NCBI GenBank assembly: GCA_963205185.1
Contig: CAUJHZ010000047.1
Location: 62,001 to 126,000 of the forward strand
Reading direction: 5' to 3'
Length of the DNA stretch: 64,000 bases
DNA from: Planctomycetota bacterium
GTDB lineage: Bacteria; Planctomycetota; Phycisphaerae; Phycisphaerales; UBA5793
Shown here: positions 8,813 through 17,956 of the stretch, in pieces
Numbering within the stretch: position 1 is the first letter of the stretch
Layout of the letters: every line of letters begins with the position of its first letter
The notes under the pieces: generated by a model
Database searches by the model: none
Told to the model about the DNA's origin: nothing
The model's input: the letters and a program-made list of their open reading frames with translations, nothing else
Made by a program: the position numbers and the translations under genes

Positions 8813-8852
8813 AATCTGTACTTCTCTGCGCTCGCTGCGCCTCCGCGTGAGA
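8780..8852. repeat. Inverted-arm dispersed repeat, copy 1
   Basis: A 73-bp element with arms TCTCACGCAGAGGCGC at the left and GCGCCTCCGCGTGAGA at the right, one mismatch between them. A second copy lies at 18411-18488 and a half copy at 51602-51634. It overlaps the end of the waaA remnant. Confidence 0.75.
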
Positions 8853-8861
8853 TGCATTTGC

Positions 8862-10913
8862 CTACGGGAACCGATAACCCACGGCGTTGCTCACAGCGCA
8901 TGCAGCGTGATCGACCGCCTGGAGGATGATCGCGCGGCCGCTGGCGGCGCCGGGGATGCTGATGATCTTCGACGCGTAGCCGTTGGCGTCGGCGGTGCTG
9001 TGCGCTGCGATGCGCGGGTTGGCGATGTCGATGGTCAGCCCAGGGCAACCGGGCACGCCCGTCGAGCCGGTTGCAAAGCCATACACGAAGTACACGACAT
9101 TTCCCGGCGTCGCGCCGGCGGCCTGCAACTGGTTGTCGCGCCCCGCCACCCCTGGCCTCGGATGCACGGCGACGAAGCCGGCGCTTGTACCTTGAAACTC
9201 ATACGCGCCCATGTCGACGATGGGAATGGATCCGACGCCGGCGTCGGGCATGCCGGGATCATCAACGCGGCGCGGCAGCCCATCGAGATCGACCTCGGTT
9301 GTCACGAAGTCGTTATCACCCGCATCAATGCACGGCGAACTGGCGCTGAGGCCGTAGTTGCCGGTAAGCAGGTCTACGAACTTCGGATCGACGTCGAGGT
9401 TGCCAACGCCCGGCCATCCGCCCTCGACGTCACTGCGGCTCACCGTCACTCGTTCACTTCGGTCTACCATCGAACCAGGCGAATTCCCCCAGATGATGGA
9501 ATTGATGATCGAGCCGGCCGCGCCAGGCGCATCGGATATGAACGCCCCCCCGCCACCTTGCGACGAGGCGTTGGCGGCGAGCGTGCAGTTATTCAACTGA
9601 AGCGTCGACGTTTCGCTGAAGAGGCCCCCTCCAGCCAGACGGCCCTCGTTGTGGAGGAAGGCGCAGTTTGAGACGGAAGCGCCGGCTATGTGGTAGAGCC
9701 CTCCGCCGTACCGTGCCGCTCGATTCCCGTCAAAGGTTGAAGCAATCCAGTCGAACGAGCCCTCCGCTGTGAAGGCGCCGCCGCCTTCGAAAGCAGTATT
9801 CTGGACCAGCGTCACTCGTTCAAAGCGTGCCTCGGTGACTCCGTGCGCGGTCCCGGCATAGATACCACCGCCACTCACTCCATGGTTCGCTGTGAAGGCG
9901 GAGTCTCGGATGTCGAGCACGGTCGAGCCTCGTTCGGCTGAAAGACCTGCGCCTCGACCCGCTGCGTTGCCGCTGAAATCGCAATCCTCAACGACTAGGC
10001 TGGCACCGTAGTAAACGTATAGCCCTCCGCCAGAACTGTCCGCACCAAATGTCGGGTCGACCGAGCGAATGACGTTGTCTCGTAACGCTGTCCGTGTGAG
10101 AGTCGCGGAGGCGGCGTCCAGTAAGAGACCTCCTCCGTTTGCATGATCGGCCTCGATCCGGTTTCCAGCGATTTCACAGTCCATGATCCGAAGTTCCGTC
10201 ATCGCGGATGTGTAGATGCCTCCTCCTTCGCCAAGGAATCGATCGTTGGGCAGTAGGTGATAGTCGAGAATGTGGCAATTGATCATCTCAAGTGAGGATT
10301 GGTTAGCCCTCACACCTGCACCCCGTTCTCCGGAAGACCGGTTCTGACGCACCGTGGTTTGGATGAGGCGGATGACCGGGGTAGTCGAGATGGCATTGAT
10401 GCTGATGCCACCGGGCCCGATGTCGGAGAAACAGTTCTCGATGATGCAGTTGAGGATGTCAACATCGGCATCGGTGATGCAGATTCCTCCTGCCCACTCG
10501 TGCCGCCCGTTGCGGATCGTGAACCCTTCGATCGTGACGGGTCGATCATCCGGCAGGGTGCAGAAAGTGAAGCCGAAGCCATCGTTCTCACAGTCAATGA
10601 TGCAGTTGTCAGGCCCGCCGGACGAGCGGATGCTCATCTCCTTCTGGAAGAATTCGATGTTCTTGTTGCCGGGTCCGGTGTAGACGCCGTCGGCGACCTC
10701 GACGCTGTCGAAGTGATCGGCCGCGTTGATCCCCGCCTGGATAGTCGCCTTGGGTCCGTTGGGCGCCTCGCAGACCGGCGAGAGCCCGGTCCACGAATCA
10801 TCGCCGCACGAGCCGTTGACGTAGTACGTCGTCTGGCTGAGCGCGGTCGAAGTGATTGAAAGTACCGCGCTCATTGCGAGCGCACCGATGCCGCAGGTGA
10901 TTCGGATCGACAT
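8862..10913 (-). CDS. Secreted right-handed beta-helix protein with choice-of-anchor Q region and C-terminal module
   Basis: A 683-aa secreted protein. After a signal peptide (1-26, ending TALSQ) comes a parallel beta-helix with many short repeats of the kind 'GGGIYAG ... NTAFEGGGAF' (about 50-500). Then follows the YGLSASSPCIDAGDN ... VDMGAYEFQG segment typical of choice-of-anchor Q proteins, and finally a ~95-residue module (PGNVVYFVYGFATGSTG ... LQAVDHAACAVSNAV). It is probably a surface adhesin or polysaccharide-binding protein. The ATG at 10913 has a perfect AGGAGG 7 nt upstream; a longer reading from 11021 lacks one. Confidence 0.9.
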   Translation of the reverse strand: MSIRITCGIGALAMSAVLSITSTALSQTTYYVNGSCGDDSWTGLSPVCEAPNGPKATIQAGINAADHFDSVEVADGVYTGPGNKNIEFFQKEMSIRSSGGPDNCIIDCENDGFGFTFCTLPDDRPVTIEGFTIRNGRHEWAGGICITDADVDILNCIIENCFSDIGPGGISINAISTTPVIRLIQTTVRQNRSSGERGAGVRANQSSLEMINCHILDYHLLPNDRFLGEGGGIYTSAMTELRIMDCEIAGNRIEADHANGGGLLLDAASATLTRTALRDNVIRSVDPTFGADSSGGGLYVYYGASLVVEDCDFSGNAAGRGAGLSAERGSTVLDIRDSAFTANHGVSGGGIYAGTAHGVTEARFERVTLVQNTAFEGGGAFTAEGSFDWIASTFDGNRAARYGGGLYHIAGASVSNCAFLHNEGRLAGGGLFSETSTLQLNNCTLAANASSQGGGGAFISDAPGAAGSIINSIIWGNSPGSMVDRSERVTVSRSDVEGGWPGVGNLDVDPKFVDLLTGNYGLSASSPCIDAGDNDFVTTEVDLDGLPRRVDDPGMPDAGVGSIPIVDMGAYEFQGTSAGFVAVHPRPGVAGRDNQLQAAGATPGNVVYFVYGFATGSTGVPGCPGLTIDIANPRIAAHSTADANGYASKIISIPGAASGRAIILQAVDHAACAVSNAVGYRFP

Positions 10914-11227
10914 TGAAGTGCCTCCTGTCATGGCCGCTGTGCCCGGCCTTCCGGTGTATCCCGCCGGATGTGCTATCCGGACCGGGTATCCATCCGTACA
11001 CAATGATGGATGCGGATGCAACTGTCAAGCGAAATCTCAGCACATTTACCAAAACAGGGAAATGGGATTGACGCACAGGTGTGTCCGGAATGGCTTCCAC
11101 TGCAGCGCGCCTCGGCCGTGCGAGCACACTCAAACCTCCAGGCAGGAGCCGGCGCCTTCGCGCCTGCGCGGTTCGCCTCAGGCGGGTCGAAGCATGGCAC
11201 CATGGGCGCGGACTGATATCCTGATCC
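10914..11227. other. Divergent intergenic region
   Basis: This 314-bp stretch separates the beta-helix gene (minus) from the fatty-acid transporter gene (plus). It holds the candidate promoter at 11000-11028 for the minus-strand gene. Short frames here are not convincing as genes. Confidence 0.6.
11000..11028 (-). promoter_or_regulatory. Candidate promoter of the beta-helix gene
   Basis: On the minus strand a perfect -35 TTGACA (11028-11023) is followed after 17 bp by CATTGT (11005-11000), three of six matches to TATAAT. It lies about 85 bp upstream of the start codon at 10913. Confidence 0.4.
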
Positions 11228-12631
11228 ATGATCAGCAGACTCGGCTCCATCATTGCGGGCGTCTTTCGCAAGACGTGTCCTGATCCTTTCGTCATCGCCA
11301 TCCTGCTCACGCTGCTTACGGCTGGCCTGTGCTGGGCGTTGACGGACGCGGGGCCTCAGGAAGTCGTCGATGCATTCATCGGCGGCGGCGGGATGTGGAA
11401 CCTGCTGCTGTTCTCGATGCAGATGTGCCTCGTGCTGGTGACGGGGCACGCGCTGGCCTCCTCGCCGCCCGTGGCGTGGATGGTGCAGGCGTTGGCGCGC
11501 CAGCCGGGCAGCGCAGCGCAGGCCACGGCGCTGGTGGCGCTGATTGCCGGCGCGTGCGCGGTGGTCAACTGGGGCCTCGGCCTCATCGTCGGCGCGCTCA
11601 TGGCGCGCGAGGTCGGCCGGGCCATGGCGGGCAAGGGAATCCGCGTGCACTACCCGCTGCTGGCGGCCGCGGGGTACGTGGGGTTGATGGTCTGGCACGG
11701 CGGCATGTCTGGCAGCGCGCCGCTCAAGGTCACCGCCATGAGCGACCTGATCAACATCCTCGGCCCCGAACTGGCCGCGCAGATCGAGCCCATGCCGCTG
11801 CAGACGACCATCGGCTCGACCATGAACATCATCATCACCGGCGGCCTCGTGCTCGGCGCGCCGGCGCTGTTCATGCTGCTTCATCCCAAGAACCAGGGCG
11901 AGATCGAGACATTCACCGACTTTCGCGTGCCCACGTACATCGGCGAACCCGCGCTGGGCTCGGACGACCAGGATGCCCAACTGCACCTCGATGAGCCGCC
12001 CGCGAGCGTGCCCGAGTGGCTCGAGCGCCGGCCGTGGCTCGCGGGGCTGTTCGCCCTGTTTCTCGTCGCAGCGCTGGTGCAGGCGGTGCGGATGCTGCCG
12101 GGCATCGGCTCGGTCGATCTGAATCACATCAACCTAATCATGCTCATCCTCGGGCTGGCGATGCACGGCTCACCGGCGCGCTACGTGCGCGCCGTGGATG
12201 AAGCGGCGCGCGGCTGCGGCGGGATCATCCTGCAGTTCCCCCTCTACGCCGGCATCATGGGCATGATGAGCGGCACCGGGTTGAGCGCCCTGATCGCCAC
12301 GAAAATGGCCGGACTTGCCGATGCGCAGTCGCTGCCGCTCGTGACGTTCTTCAGCGCAAGCGTGGTGAATCTGTTCGTGCCCAGCGGCGGCGGTCAGTGG
12401 GCCGTGCAGGGGCCGATCGTGGTCAAGACCGCGATCGACGCGGGCATCGAACCGAGCAAGATGGTCATGGCCCTGGCGTACGGCGACCAGCTCACCAACA
12501 TGCTCCAGCCCTTCTGGGCTCTGCCCCTGCTGGCCATCACCGGAGTGCGGGCCCGCGACATCGTCGGCTACACGGCCATCGTGATGATCGCCGCGGCGGT
12601 GTGGATCGGCGTGTGGCTGGTTGTTTTCTGA
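11228..12631 (+). CDS. Short-chain fatty acid transporter, AtoE/TIGR00366 family
   Basis: A 467-aa polytopic inner-membrane protein with about 12 hydrophobic segments. The AtoE-type N-terminus (GVFRKTCPDPFVIAILLTLL), the internal GLIVGALMAREVGRAM and the C-terminal FVPSGGGQWAVQGPIV motif are characteristic. Family members import acetoacetate, butyrate or similar short-chain acids. No atoDAB genes are adjacent, so the substrate is open. There is no clear SD before the ATG; TATCCT lies 5 nt upstream, so it may be another leaderless gene. Confidence 0.9.
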   Translation: MISRLGSIIAGVFRKTCPDPFVIAILLTLLTAGLCWALTDAGPQEVVDAFIGGGGMWNLLLFSMQMCLVLVTGHALASSPPVAWMVQALARQPGSAAQATALVALIAGACAVVNWGLGLIVGALMAREVGRAMAGKGIRVHYPLLAAAGYVGLMVWHGGMSGSAPLKVTAMSDLINILGPELAAQIEPMPLQTTIGSTMNIIITGGLVLGAPALFMLLHPKNQGEIETFTDFRVPTYIGEPALGSDDQDAQLHLDEPPASVPEWLERRPWLAGLFALFLVAALVQAVRMLPGIGSVDLNHINLIMLILGLAMHGSPARYVRAVDEAARGCGGIILQFPLYAGIMGMMSGTGLSALIATKMAGLADAQSLPLVTFFSASVVNLFVPSGGGQWAVQGPIVVKTAIDAGIEPSKMVMALAYGDQLTNMLQPFWALPLLAITGVRARDIVGYTAIVMIAAAVWIGVWLVVF

Positions 12632-12632
12632 G

Positions 12633-12664
12633 AAGGCATCGAGGCATTGAGGCGTCAAGGCCTC
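12633..12664. repeat. GCATCGAGG-type short repeat, copy 1
   Basis: Imperfect tandem units (AGGCATCG / AGGCATTG / AGGCGTCA) directly after the transporter stop. The complement of the same unit, GATGCCTC, occurs in tandem at 46538-46560. Confidence 0.45.
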
Positions 12665-12699
12665 ACCGCCGCCGTCGTCGAGGCAGCGAGCGCCGCCCG

Positions 12700-13209
12700 T
12701 CACAGCCGCAGATGCATGTGATGCTCGGCCGCGCTCTCGCCTGCGATGCGGATCGCGTCGGGTTCGGTGCCCCACGTCGCGAAGCCAAGCGACTCGTACA
12801 GCGCGCGGGCGGCCGGCGTACGATCGGAAACGGACAGCCAGATGCACTCGACGCCCGGCCACGTGCGTGCCGTATTGATTGCGAGGTTCATCACCGCACG
12901 GCCAAGCCCCTTGCCTCGTGCTGCCGGCGTGACGTACACGCCCCAGATCAGCGCGCGGTGCCGCGTCTTGCACGGATCCAACCGCACGACCCCTGCCGAC
13001 GCAAGCAGGCGCGGCGCCGGCCCGTCGTCAACTGCGCCGGCAATGTCGTTCTCATTCTCGGCCAGCTTCGCGGCAATGGCGCCTTCCACCACCGCGAAGT
13101 CATCGTCGATACTCCGCAGAAACGCCCACGGCGACTCAACGAGCATCTCGCGGCGCAGGGCCGCATACATGGGAGCATCTTCGGGCGTGAGCAGCCGAAT
13201 CGCAGGCAT
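12700..13209 (-). CDS. GNAT-family N-acetyltransferase
   Basis: A 169-aa single GNAT domain. The acetyl-CoA binding motif A is visible as VYVTPAARGKGLGRAVM (Q/RxxGxG/A type) followed by VSDRTPAARALYESLGF, the usual helix and strand of motif B. The substrate cannot be predicted. The ATG at 13209 begins a typical 'MPAIRLLTPEDA' start; no strong SD is seen, and an in-frame start at 13233 is possible. Confidence 0.88.
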   Translation of the reverse strand: MPAIRLLTPEDAPMYAALRREMLVESPWAFLRSIDDDFAVVEGAIAAKLAENENDIAGAVDDGPAPRLLASAGVVRLDPCKTRHRALIWGVYVTPAARGKGLGRAVMNLAINTARTWPGVECIWLSVSDRTPAARALYESLGFATWGTEPDAIRIAGESAAEHHMHLRL

Positions 13210-13256
13210 GGGCCATGGTACGCCGGCTGCCACCCCGCCTGGCGACGCGATGCGCT

Positions 13257-14144
13257 TCAGACTTCAATGATCCACGAGGCGCGCTTGCCCCGGAGATAGT
13301 CGCGCGGCACATCGGTGTGGATCGGAATCTCGCTCCACCGCGACGCGCCGATGTGGCGCAGGATGAGGTCGATGGCGCCGCGGCTTGGATAGACGACGAG
13401 ACCAGCGCTGCTCGCGCTGCGCACGTCGTGGGCTTCTTCCCAGTCCAGCAGAATGCTGCGGTCCCCGGCCGGGCTCACCGCGGTGTCGAGAACGATGCGC
13501 TCGCTGGCCATGTCGCGGGTCAACCTGAGCGCCGAGACCGGTTCGGGAAGGTGGTAGAGAATGCCGAGATTGAGCACCACGTCAAATGTGCCGCCCAGCG
13601 CCTGGGGCGACATGCTCCAGAAGTCCAGAACTTTGAACTCGACGTGGCTCGCGCCGACGATCGATTTGACGAGATCGGCCTGCTGAATCAACTCCGGCCG
13701 GCTGTCGAACCCGACGACATCCGCCCCCAGCAGCGCGCACTGAATGGACCAGAACCCCGAATTGCACGCGATATCCAGCACGCGCTTGCCGGCCAGCGAC
13801 CCGCCGCATGCCTCGACCAGCGGCGGCATGAAGTGCGCGAAGCGCTTCAGCGGGCGCGTGGGATCATTGGAGTGCGGCCCGGGATGATGATGCGCCGCGG
13901 CAAAGGAGAGCCCTCCCTCGAAAGCATACGCGTAGTGCCAGAGATCGAATCCGGCGAAAGCAGCGCGGATCGCCTCATCGCTCAGGCCGCCGGGCTTTCG
14001 TGGCAACGGCCAGAACGGCTTGATCGACGGCAGGCGCTCCACTTCTGACCGGGGTGCTCGCGCTGGCGTCTCCATCCGCCGAATCTCATAACCAAAGTAA
14101 CGGAAGGCCTGCTTCAGGCGCCGGCTTGGAGCGTGCGTCGTCAT
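13257..14144 (-). CDS. SAM-dependent methyltransferase, CmoB-like
   Basis: A 295-aa class I methyltransferase. Motif I is VLDIACNSGFWSIQCALLGA and the acidic end of strand 2 is VVGFDSRPELI. The LNLGILYHLPEPVSALRLTR block resembles the tRNA wobble-uridine carboxymethyltransferase CmoB/DUF1698 family. The CmoB role itself is not established because the N-terminal region is different and cmoA is absent. The ATG at 14144 has GGAGG 8 nt upstream. Confidence 0.82.
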   Translation of the reverse strand: MTTHAPSRRLKQAFRYFGYEIRRMETPARAPRSEVERLPSIKPFWPLPRKPGGLSDEAIRAAFAGFDLWHYAYAFEGGLSFAAAHHHPGPHSNDPTRPLKRFAHFMPPLVEACGGSLAGKRVLDIACNSGFWSIQCALLGADVVGFDSRPELIQQADLVKSIVGASHVEFKVLDFWSMSPQALGGTFDVVLNLGILYHLPEPVSALRLTRDMASERIVLDTAVSPAGDRSILLDWEEAHDVRSASSAGLVVYPSRGAIDLILRHIGASRWSEIPIHTDVPRDYLRGKRASWIIEV

Positions 14145-14251
14145 GACTGGAACCTCCATGGATCGCACACGGCCGGTCGCGGGCAAGGCCCGCCTGGCGC
14201 TTGCGGCCGGTGCGCATTGATCCATGCTACTCCGCGTCGAGAGAAGCGGGC

Positions 14252-14270
14252 TACAGGAAAACTGCCTGTA
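14252..14270. other. Small inverted repeat
   Basis: TACAGG and CCTGTA separated by 7 nt lie between the methyltransferase gene and the end of the ABC transporter gene. No T-run follows on either strand. It may be a weak RNA hairpin or chance. Confidence 0.25.
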
Positions 14271-14296
14271 TTAACATACTGCGAACGACGTCCGCT

Positions 14297-16123
14297 CTAC
14301 GCCGCGTCGGTGTCAGTCAGTTGCGTGCGGCACAACTGCTGATAGAGCGAGCAGCGGTCGAGCAGGTCCTTGTGGCGGCCGATGTCCACGATCCGACCGC
14401 GGTTCATCACCACGATGCGGTCGGCGTTGATGACTGTGCTCAGGCGATGCGCGATGACCAGGCTCGTGCGGTCCTTGCAGAACTTCTCGAGCACGACGTT
14501 GATCTGCGCTTCGCTGTCGGCGTCGATCATGCTCGTCGCTTCGTCGAGAATGAGAATGCGCGGATTGCGGAGAATCGCCCGCGCGATGGCGATGCGCTGG
14601 CGCTGGCCGCCCGAGAGCGTCACGCCCTGTTCGCCGACGACGGTGTCGTACCCATCGGGCTTGGCGCGGATGAATTCATCGGCCAGCGCCGCATGAGCCG
14701 CGCCGACGATGCGCTGCTGATCGATCACCCCGCTGCCGTAGCCAATGTTGTTGTTGATCGTGTCGTTGAAGATAACCGTTTCCTGCGTGACTACGCCGAT
14801 CTGCTGGCGCAGGCTCTTGAGCGACACCTCGTGCGTGCTCACGCCATCGATGACCACCTCGCCCGAGTCGGGATCGAACAGTCGCGGGATGAGGCTGAGC
14901 AGCGTGGTCTTGCCGCACCCGTTGGGCCCCACAAACGCCACCACTTCGCCGTAATGGATCTTGAGATTGATGCCGTTGAGCGCCGGCGCCTGAGCATTGG
15001 GGTAGGTGAAGACCACGTCGCGGAACTCGATGCAGTCCGAGTGCGGATCAAGGCGGCGGCGCGTATCGCCGCGCGACTTCTCGACCTTCGTTCGCAGCAG
15101 TTGCACGAGGCGGTCGGCGGCGGCGGCGGCTTCGTAAATGTCGTTGGTCAGCGCCGTCAGCGGCCGCACCGACGCCCCGGCTGCGCCAAGGGCCATCAGC
15201 GCGCCCAGCGCCTGCGTGCGATCGGCCGCGCCGTTGAGGATGTACCACGCGCTGATGCCGCCGAGCACGATGATGCCGATCATCGTGATCGCCTCGACCA
15301 CCGGCGAGTTGAGCGCTTTGGCGCGGCGGATGGACAGTTCAGCCGCGAGCAGCCGCTTGTTCGCCTGGTTGAAGCGGCCGACTTCCTGCCGCTCGGCGGT
15401 GTGCACCTTCACCACGCGGATGCCCTGCACCGACTGCGTGATGGTGGCAAGCATGAGCCCCGCCTGGCGCAGCGCCTTCTTTGAGGCCGTCTTGATGCGC
15501 TTGCTGAAGTAGCGCACGACCGCCGCGAGCACCGGCGTGCCGATCAGCGCAATCAGGCTCATCTTCCAGTCGAGCACGAACGCCACGATCAGCGCCGCCA
15601 CGCCCTTGAACAGCTCCGCCACCGCCTTGCTCGTGATGGCGGTAAAGCCGCGGCTCATCTGGTTCGAGTCGCGCACGATGCGGCTGATCGAGTCCATCGT
15701 GCCTTCGGCGACGATCGATCGCAGCGGAAAGTGAATGACGCGATAGAACGCCGCCTTGCGGATGTTCGCCACCGTGCGGATGCACGCCGTCATCGCCAGC
15801 AGCGTGTGGAAGTACTTGGCGCACGCCCCGACAATGGTCAGTGCGAACACGATGCACAGGACGACCAGCACCCCCTGAAACGGATCGGCCGGCAGCAGGT
15901 CGATCCACTGCTGCGGGATGACGTCGTTCCACTTCTGGTTGTATTCGGTGACGAGATCGGGCAGGTTGCGCGTCGTCGTGCCGAGCATCGCCTTGAGGAC
16001 GATCGGGATGGTGGCGATGCCGGCGCCGAAGCACGCCGCAGAAATTGTCGCCGCGAACAGGGCCAGGGCGACGGTCGTGCGGTATCTGAGGATGTGCCTG
16101 GCGAAGCGCCAAAAGTTCTTCAT
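14297..16123 (-). CDS. MsbA-like ABC exporter (membrane and ATPase fused)
   Basis: A 608-aa half-transporter. The N-terminal half carries six membrane segments beginning at residue 15. The C-terminal half is an ABC ATPase with Walker A GPNGCGKTTLL (about residue 400), signature LSGGQRQRIAIARAIL (about 500), Walker B ILILDEATSMID (about 522) and switch His in VIAHRLSTV. Such dimeric exporters flip lipids, lipid A or lipopeptides. A Kdo transferase gene lies nearby, compatible with LPS export, but the substrate is inference. The ATG at 16123 has no good SD; an upstream GTG is a possible alternative. Confidence 0.92.
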   Translation of the reverse strand: MKNFWRFARHILRYRTTVALALFAATISAACFGAGIATIPIVLKAMLGTTTRNLPDLVTEYNQKWNDVIPQQWIDLLPADPFQGVLVVLCIVFALTIVGACAKYFHTLLAMTACIRTVANIRKAAFYRVIHFPLRSIVAEGTMDSISRIVRDSNQMSRGFTAITSKAVAELFKGVAALIVAFVLDWKMSLIALIGTPVLAAVVRYFSKRIKTASKKALRQAGLMLATITQSVQGIRVVKVHTAERQEVGRFNQANKRLLAAELSIRRAKALNSPVVEAITMIGIIVLGGISAWYILNGAADRTQALGALMALGAAGASVRPLTALTNDIYEAAAAADRLVQLLRTKVEKSRGDTRRRLDPHSDCIEFRDVVFTYPNAQAPALNGINLKIHYGEVVAFVGPNGCGKTTLLSLIPRLFDPDSGEVVIDGVSTHEVSLKSLRQQIGVVTQETVIFNDTINNNIGYGSGVIDQQRIVGAAHAALADEFIRAKPDGYDTVVGEQGVTLSGGQRQRIAIARAILRNPRILILDEATSMIDADSEAQINVVLEKFCKDRTSLVIAHRLSTVINADRIVVMNRGRIVDIGRHKDLLDRCSLYQQLCRTQLTDTDAA

Positions 16124-16203
16124 GGAAGAGTCATTATCGCCGTTCACTCGCCGCGGAATAGCCCGCCCGGCAGATCGCGCTCGAATCTCACCCGGCCCGG
16201 CGT

Positions 16204-17148
16204 TCACTCTTCATCGGGCACCCGGCGGATGTACGCCAGTCGGCGATCGGTTCGGGCCAGCCCGAAGGACTTGTACAGCGACAAAGCCGGCAGATTGTCC
16301 TGATCGACGGCGAGTGTGAACCGAGTGTAGGGTCGCTCCGATAACTGGCGAAGCGCAAGGGCCATCAATCTCCGGCCCAGTCCCTTGCCGCGGTAATCCG
16401 CCCCGACGCCAAGATAGGAAAGCTCAACGGATTCGCCGTCCGCCAGCGGGTTGAGCAGCAGCACCGCGGCCGGCTGTCCCTCCCAGAGCACCAGAGTCCA
16501 CAACTGCGGATCCTGCACGCCCGAGCCGACGTGGTCGGCCAGGACATCGTCAATGTCACGCAGCCCGCACAGTGCGGGACAATCGAGGGTATTTACGTAG
16601 GAATCGAGCAGGGCTTGCTTGAAGTGCGACTCGAAACGCGGCTCGTAGTGCAGCAGCGTCACTTCCGCGGGCCATGGCGCCTCGGGAATGCGCGCGGCGC
16701 GCGACACGCGCCGCTCCATGTAGTTCAGCACCGCCAGGCGCGTGTAGCCCGCCTGCTCGAAGGCGGCGGCGGTCAGCGGCTCATCCGGCTCCATGAGCAC
16801 CTGGGCGAGGGCGATGCGGCGACGGTCGAGGCAACGGTGAGCATGCTCGATCAGCCGGGCCAGCCTCGGCACTTCCTCGGGGTAGCGCGGCGCGGTCACG
16901 AACACCATCGCGGTGCGGCCCGAGTTGGGCAGGGCGATCAGCGCCGGTCGCAGCTGCCCGGTCTCGTTGGTAACGGCCCAGCACTGATCGGCGTCGAGGC
17001 GCTGGGAGCGGATGAACTCGAGAAACCGCCGGGCCGCCGCCGCAGAGGGGTCGCTCCCGCCGCCAACCACGTGGCGCAGGGCGTCAAGGAGCCGGTCCTG
17101 GGGGACCTGGACGATGACGCCGGGCTGGAGGTGGGCGGAGGCGGACAC
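16204..17148 (-). CDS. Tandem GNAT acetyltransferase, mycothiol-synthase-like layout
   Basis: About 314 aa with two GNAT-like halves. The N-terminal half (about 1-160) is degenerate. The C-terminal half has the acetyl-CoA motif LGVGADYRGKGLGRRLM and the VDQDNLPALSLYKSFGL block. The function is unknown; double-GNAT proteins acetylate small amines or proteins. The start is uncertain: GTG 17148 leaves room for a divergent promoter, whereas ATG 17232 would add 28 non-domain residues and come within 28 bp of the start of the opposite gene. Confidence 0.8.
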   Translation of the reverse strand: MSASAHLQPGVIVQVPQDRLLDALRHVVGGGSDPSAAAARRFLEFIRSQRLDADQCWAVTNETGQLRPALIALPNSGRTAMVFVTAPRYPEEVPRLARLIEHAHRCLDRRRIALAQVLMEPDEPLTAAAFEQAGYTRLAVLNYMERRVSRAARIPEAPWPAEVTLLHYEPRFESHFKQALLDSYVNTLDCPALCGLRDIDDVLADHVGSGVQDPQLWTLVLWEGQPAAVLLLNPLADGESVELSYLGVGADYRGKGLGRRLMALALRQLSERPYTRFTLAVDQDNLPALSLYKSFGLARTDRRLAYIRRVPDEE

Positions 17149-17259
17149 GCAGCGGTCGCTCGAAAATGGCGGATCGGCCGCCCGGCGGGTCTGGTCCGGC
17201 GGGCGAGTCTCGGGTATGCTAGGACTGCGCATTGCCGCCCAGCCGCCGGGAGATTCCAG

Positions 17260-17889
17260 ATGTTTCAACTCAACCTGAGAACTCGACTTGCAGCCGCCCT
17301 CCTGCTGGCTGCTCTGGCCGCATTCATCGCCCCGGCTTCGCAGAGCGCCTTCGCAGCGCCCGAGCCCAGCGCCCGGCCGCCGCGCTGGGAACTGCAGTTC
17401 GAGATCGTGCACGATCTGCGGCTCATCGAACTTGATGACCAGTGGTACTGGTTCATGACCTACCTCGTGACCAATCGCACCGGCGAGGACCAGGTCTTCG
17501 TGCCAAATGCGGTCCTCGCCACCGACGCCGGCGACATCGCCAAAGACGGCGACGAGGTGCCCTATGAAGTCACGCAGGAACTTCTCAAATTGATGAAGAA
17601 CCCGCTGCTCGAGTCGAAAAACCAGATCATCGGCCAGCTCAAGACCGGCAAGGAATACGCCCGCGAGGGACTGCTCGTGTGGAAAGCCGGCACGCTCGAT
17701 GATGTGCGCGATGTGCGCGTTTTCTTCGGCGGGCTCAGCAGCGACACGCAGGTCGTCAAGAACCCCGTCACCGGCGACGACGCCGTGGTGCGCAAGCACC
17801 TGGCGCGGCTGTACGACTGCCCCGGCGACCCCATGGCCGACCCGGCCGACGCCGTGCAGTTGCGCAAGCAGGAGTGGATCATGCGCTGA
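17260..17889 (+). CDS. Exported protein of unknown function
   Basis: A 209-aa protein with a clear signal peptide (residues 1-32, ending SAFA). The mature part contains a WELQFEIVHDLRLIELDDQ strand and a YLVTNRTGED segment like the secreted beta-sandwich proteins that describe conserved residues contacting other proteins, but I do not recognise the family. The ATG at 17260 has CGGGAGA about 7 nt upstream, and TATGCT at about 17213 could be its -10 box. It is upstream of the bL27 gene. Confidence 0.8.
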   Translation: MFQLNLRTRLAAALLLAALAAFIAPASQSAFAAPEPSARPPRWELQFEIVHDLRLIELDDQWYWFMTYLVTNRTGEDQVFVPNAVLATDAGDIAKDGDEVPYEVTQELLKLMKNPLLESKNQIIGQLKTGKEYAREGLLVWKAGTLDDVRDVRVFFGGLSSDTQVVKNPVTGDDAVVRKHLARLYDCPGDPMADPADAVQLRKQEWIMR

Positions 17890-17956
17890 TGCGCGGCTAC
17901 CCTTGCCGGCTTTTCCCGGGATTCCGGGAGTGACTTGAATTTACGGAGCATTCGTC

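Noticed and set aside
11021-12127. 384-aa minus-strand frame over the AtoE gene
   Set aside because: It is rich in His/Arg/Gln, as expected for the complement of a hydrophobic protein, and the plus-strand AtoE family match is clear.
13215-14048. 277-aa plus-strand frame opposite the methyltransferase
   Set aside because: The minus-strand frame has clear SAM motifs; the plus frame has a composition typical of an antisense shadow.
16531-17259. N-terminal extension of the exported protein at 17260
   Set aside because: It would be the reverse complement of the GNAT gene; the signal peptide begins at 17260.
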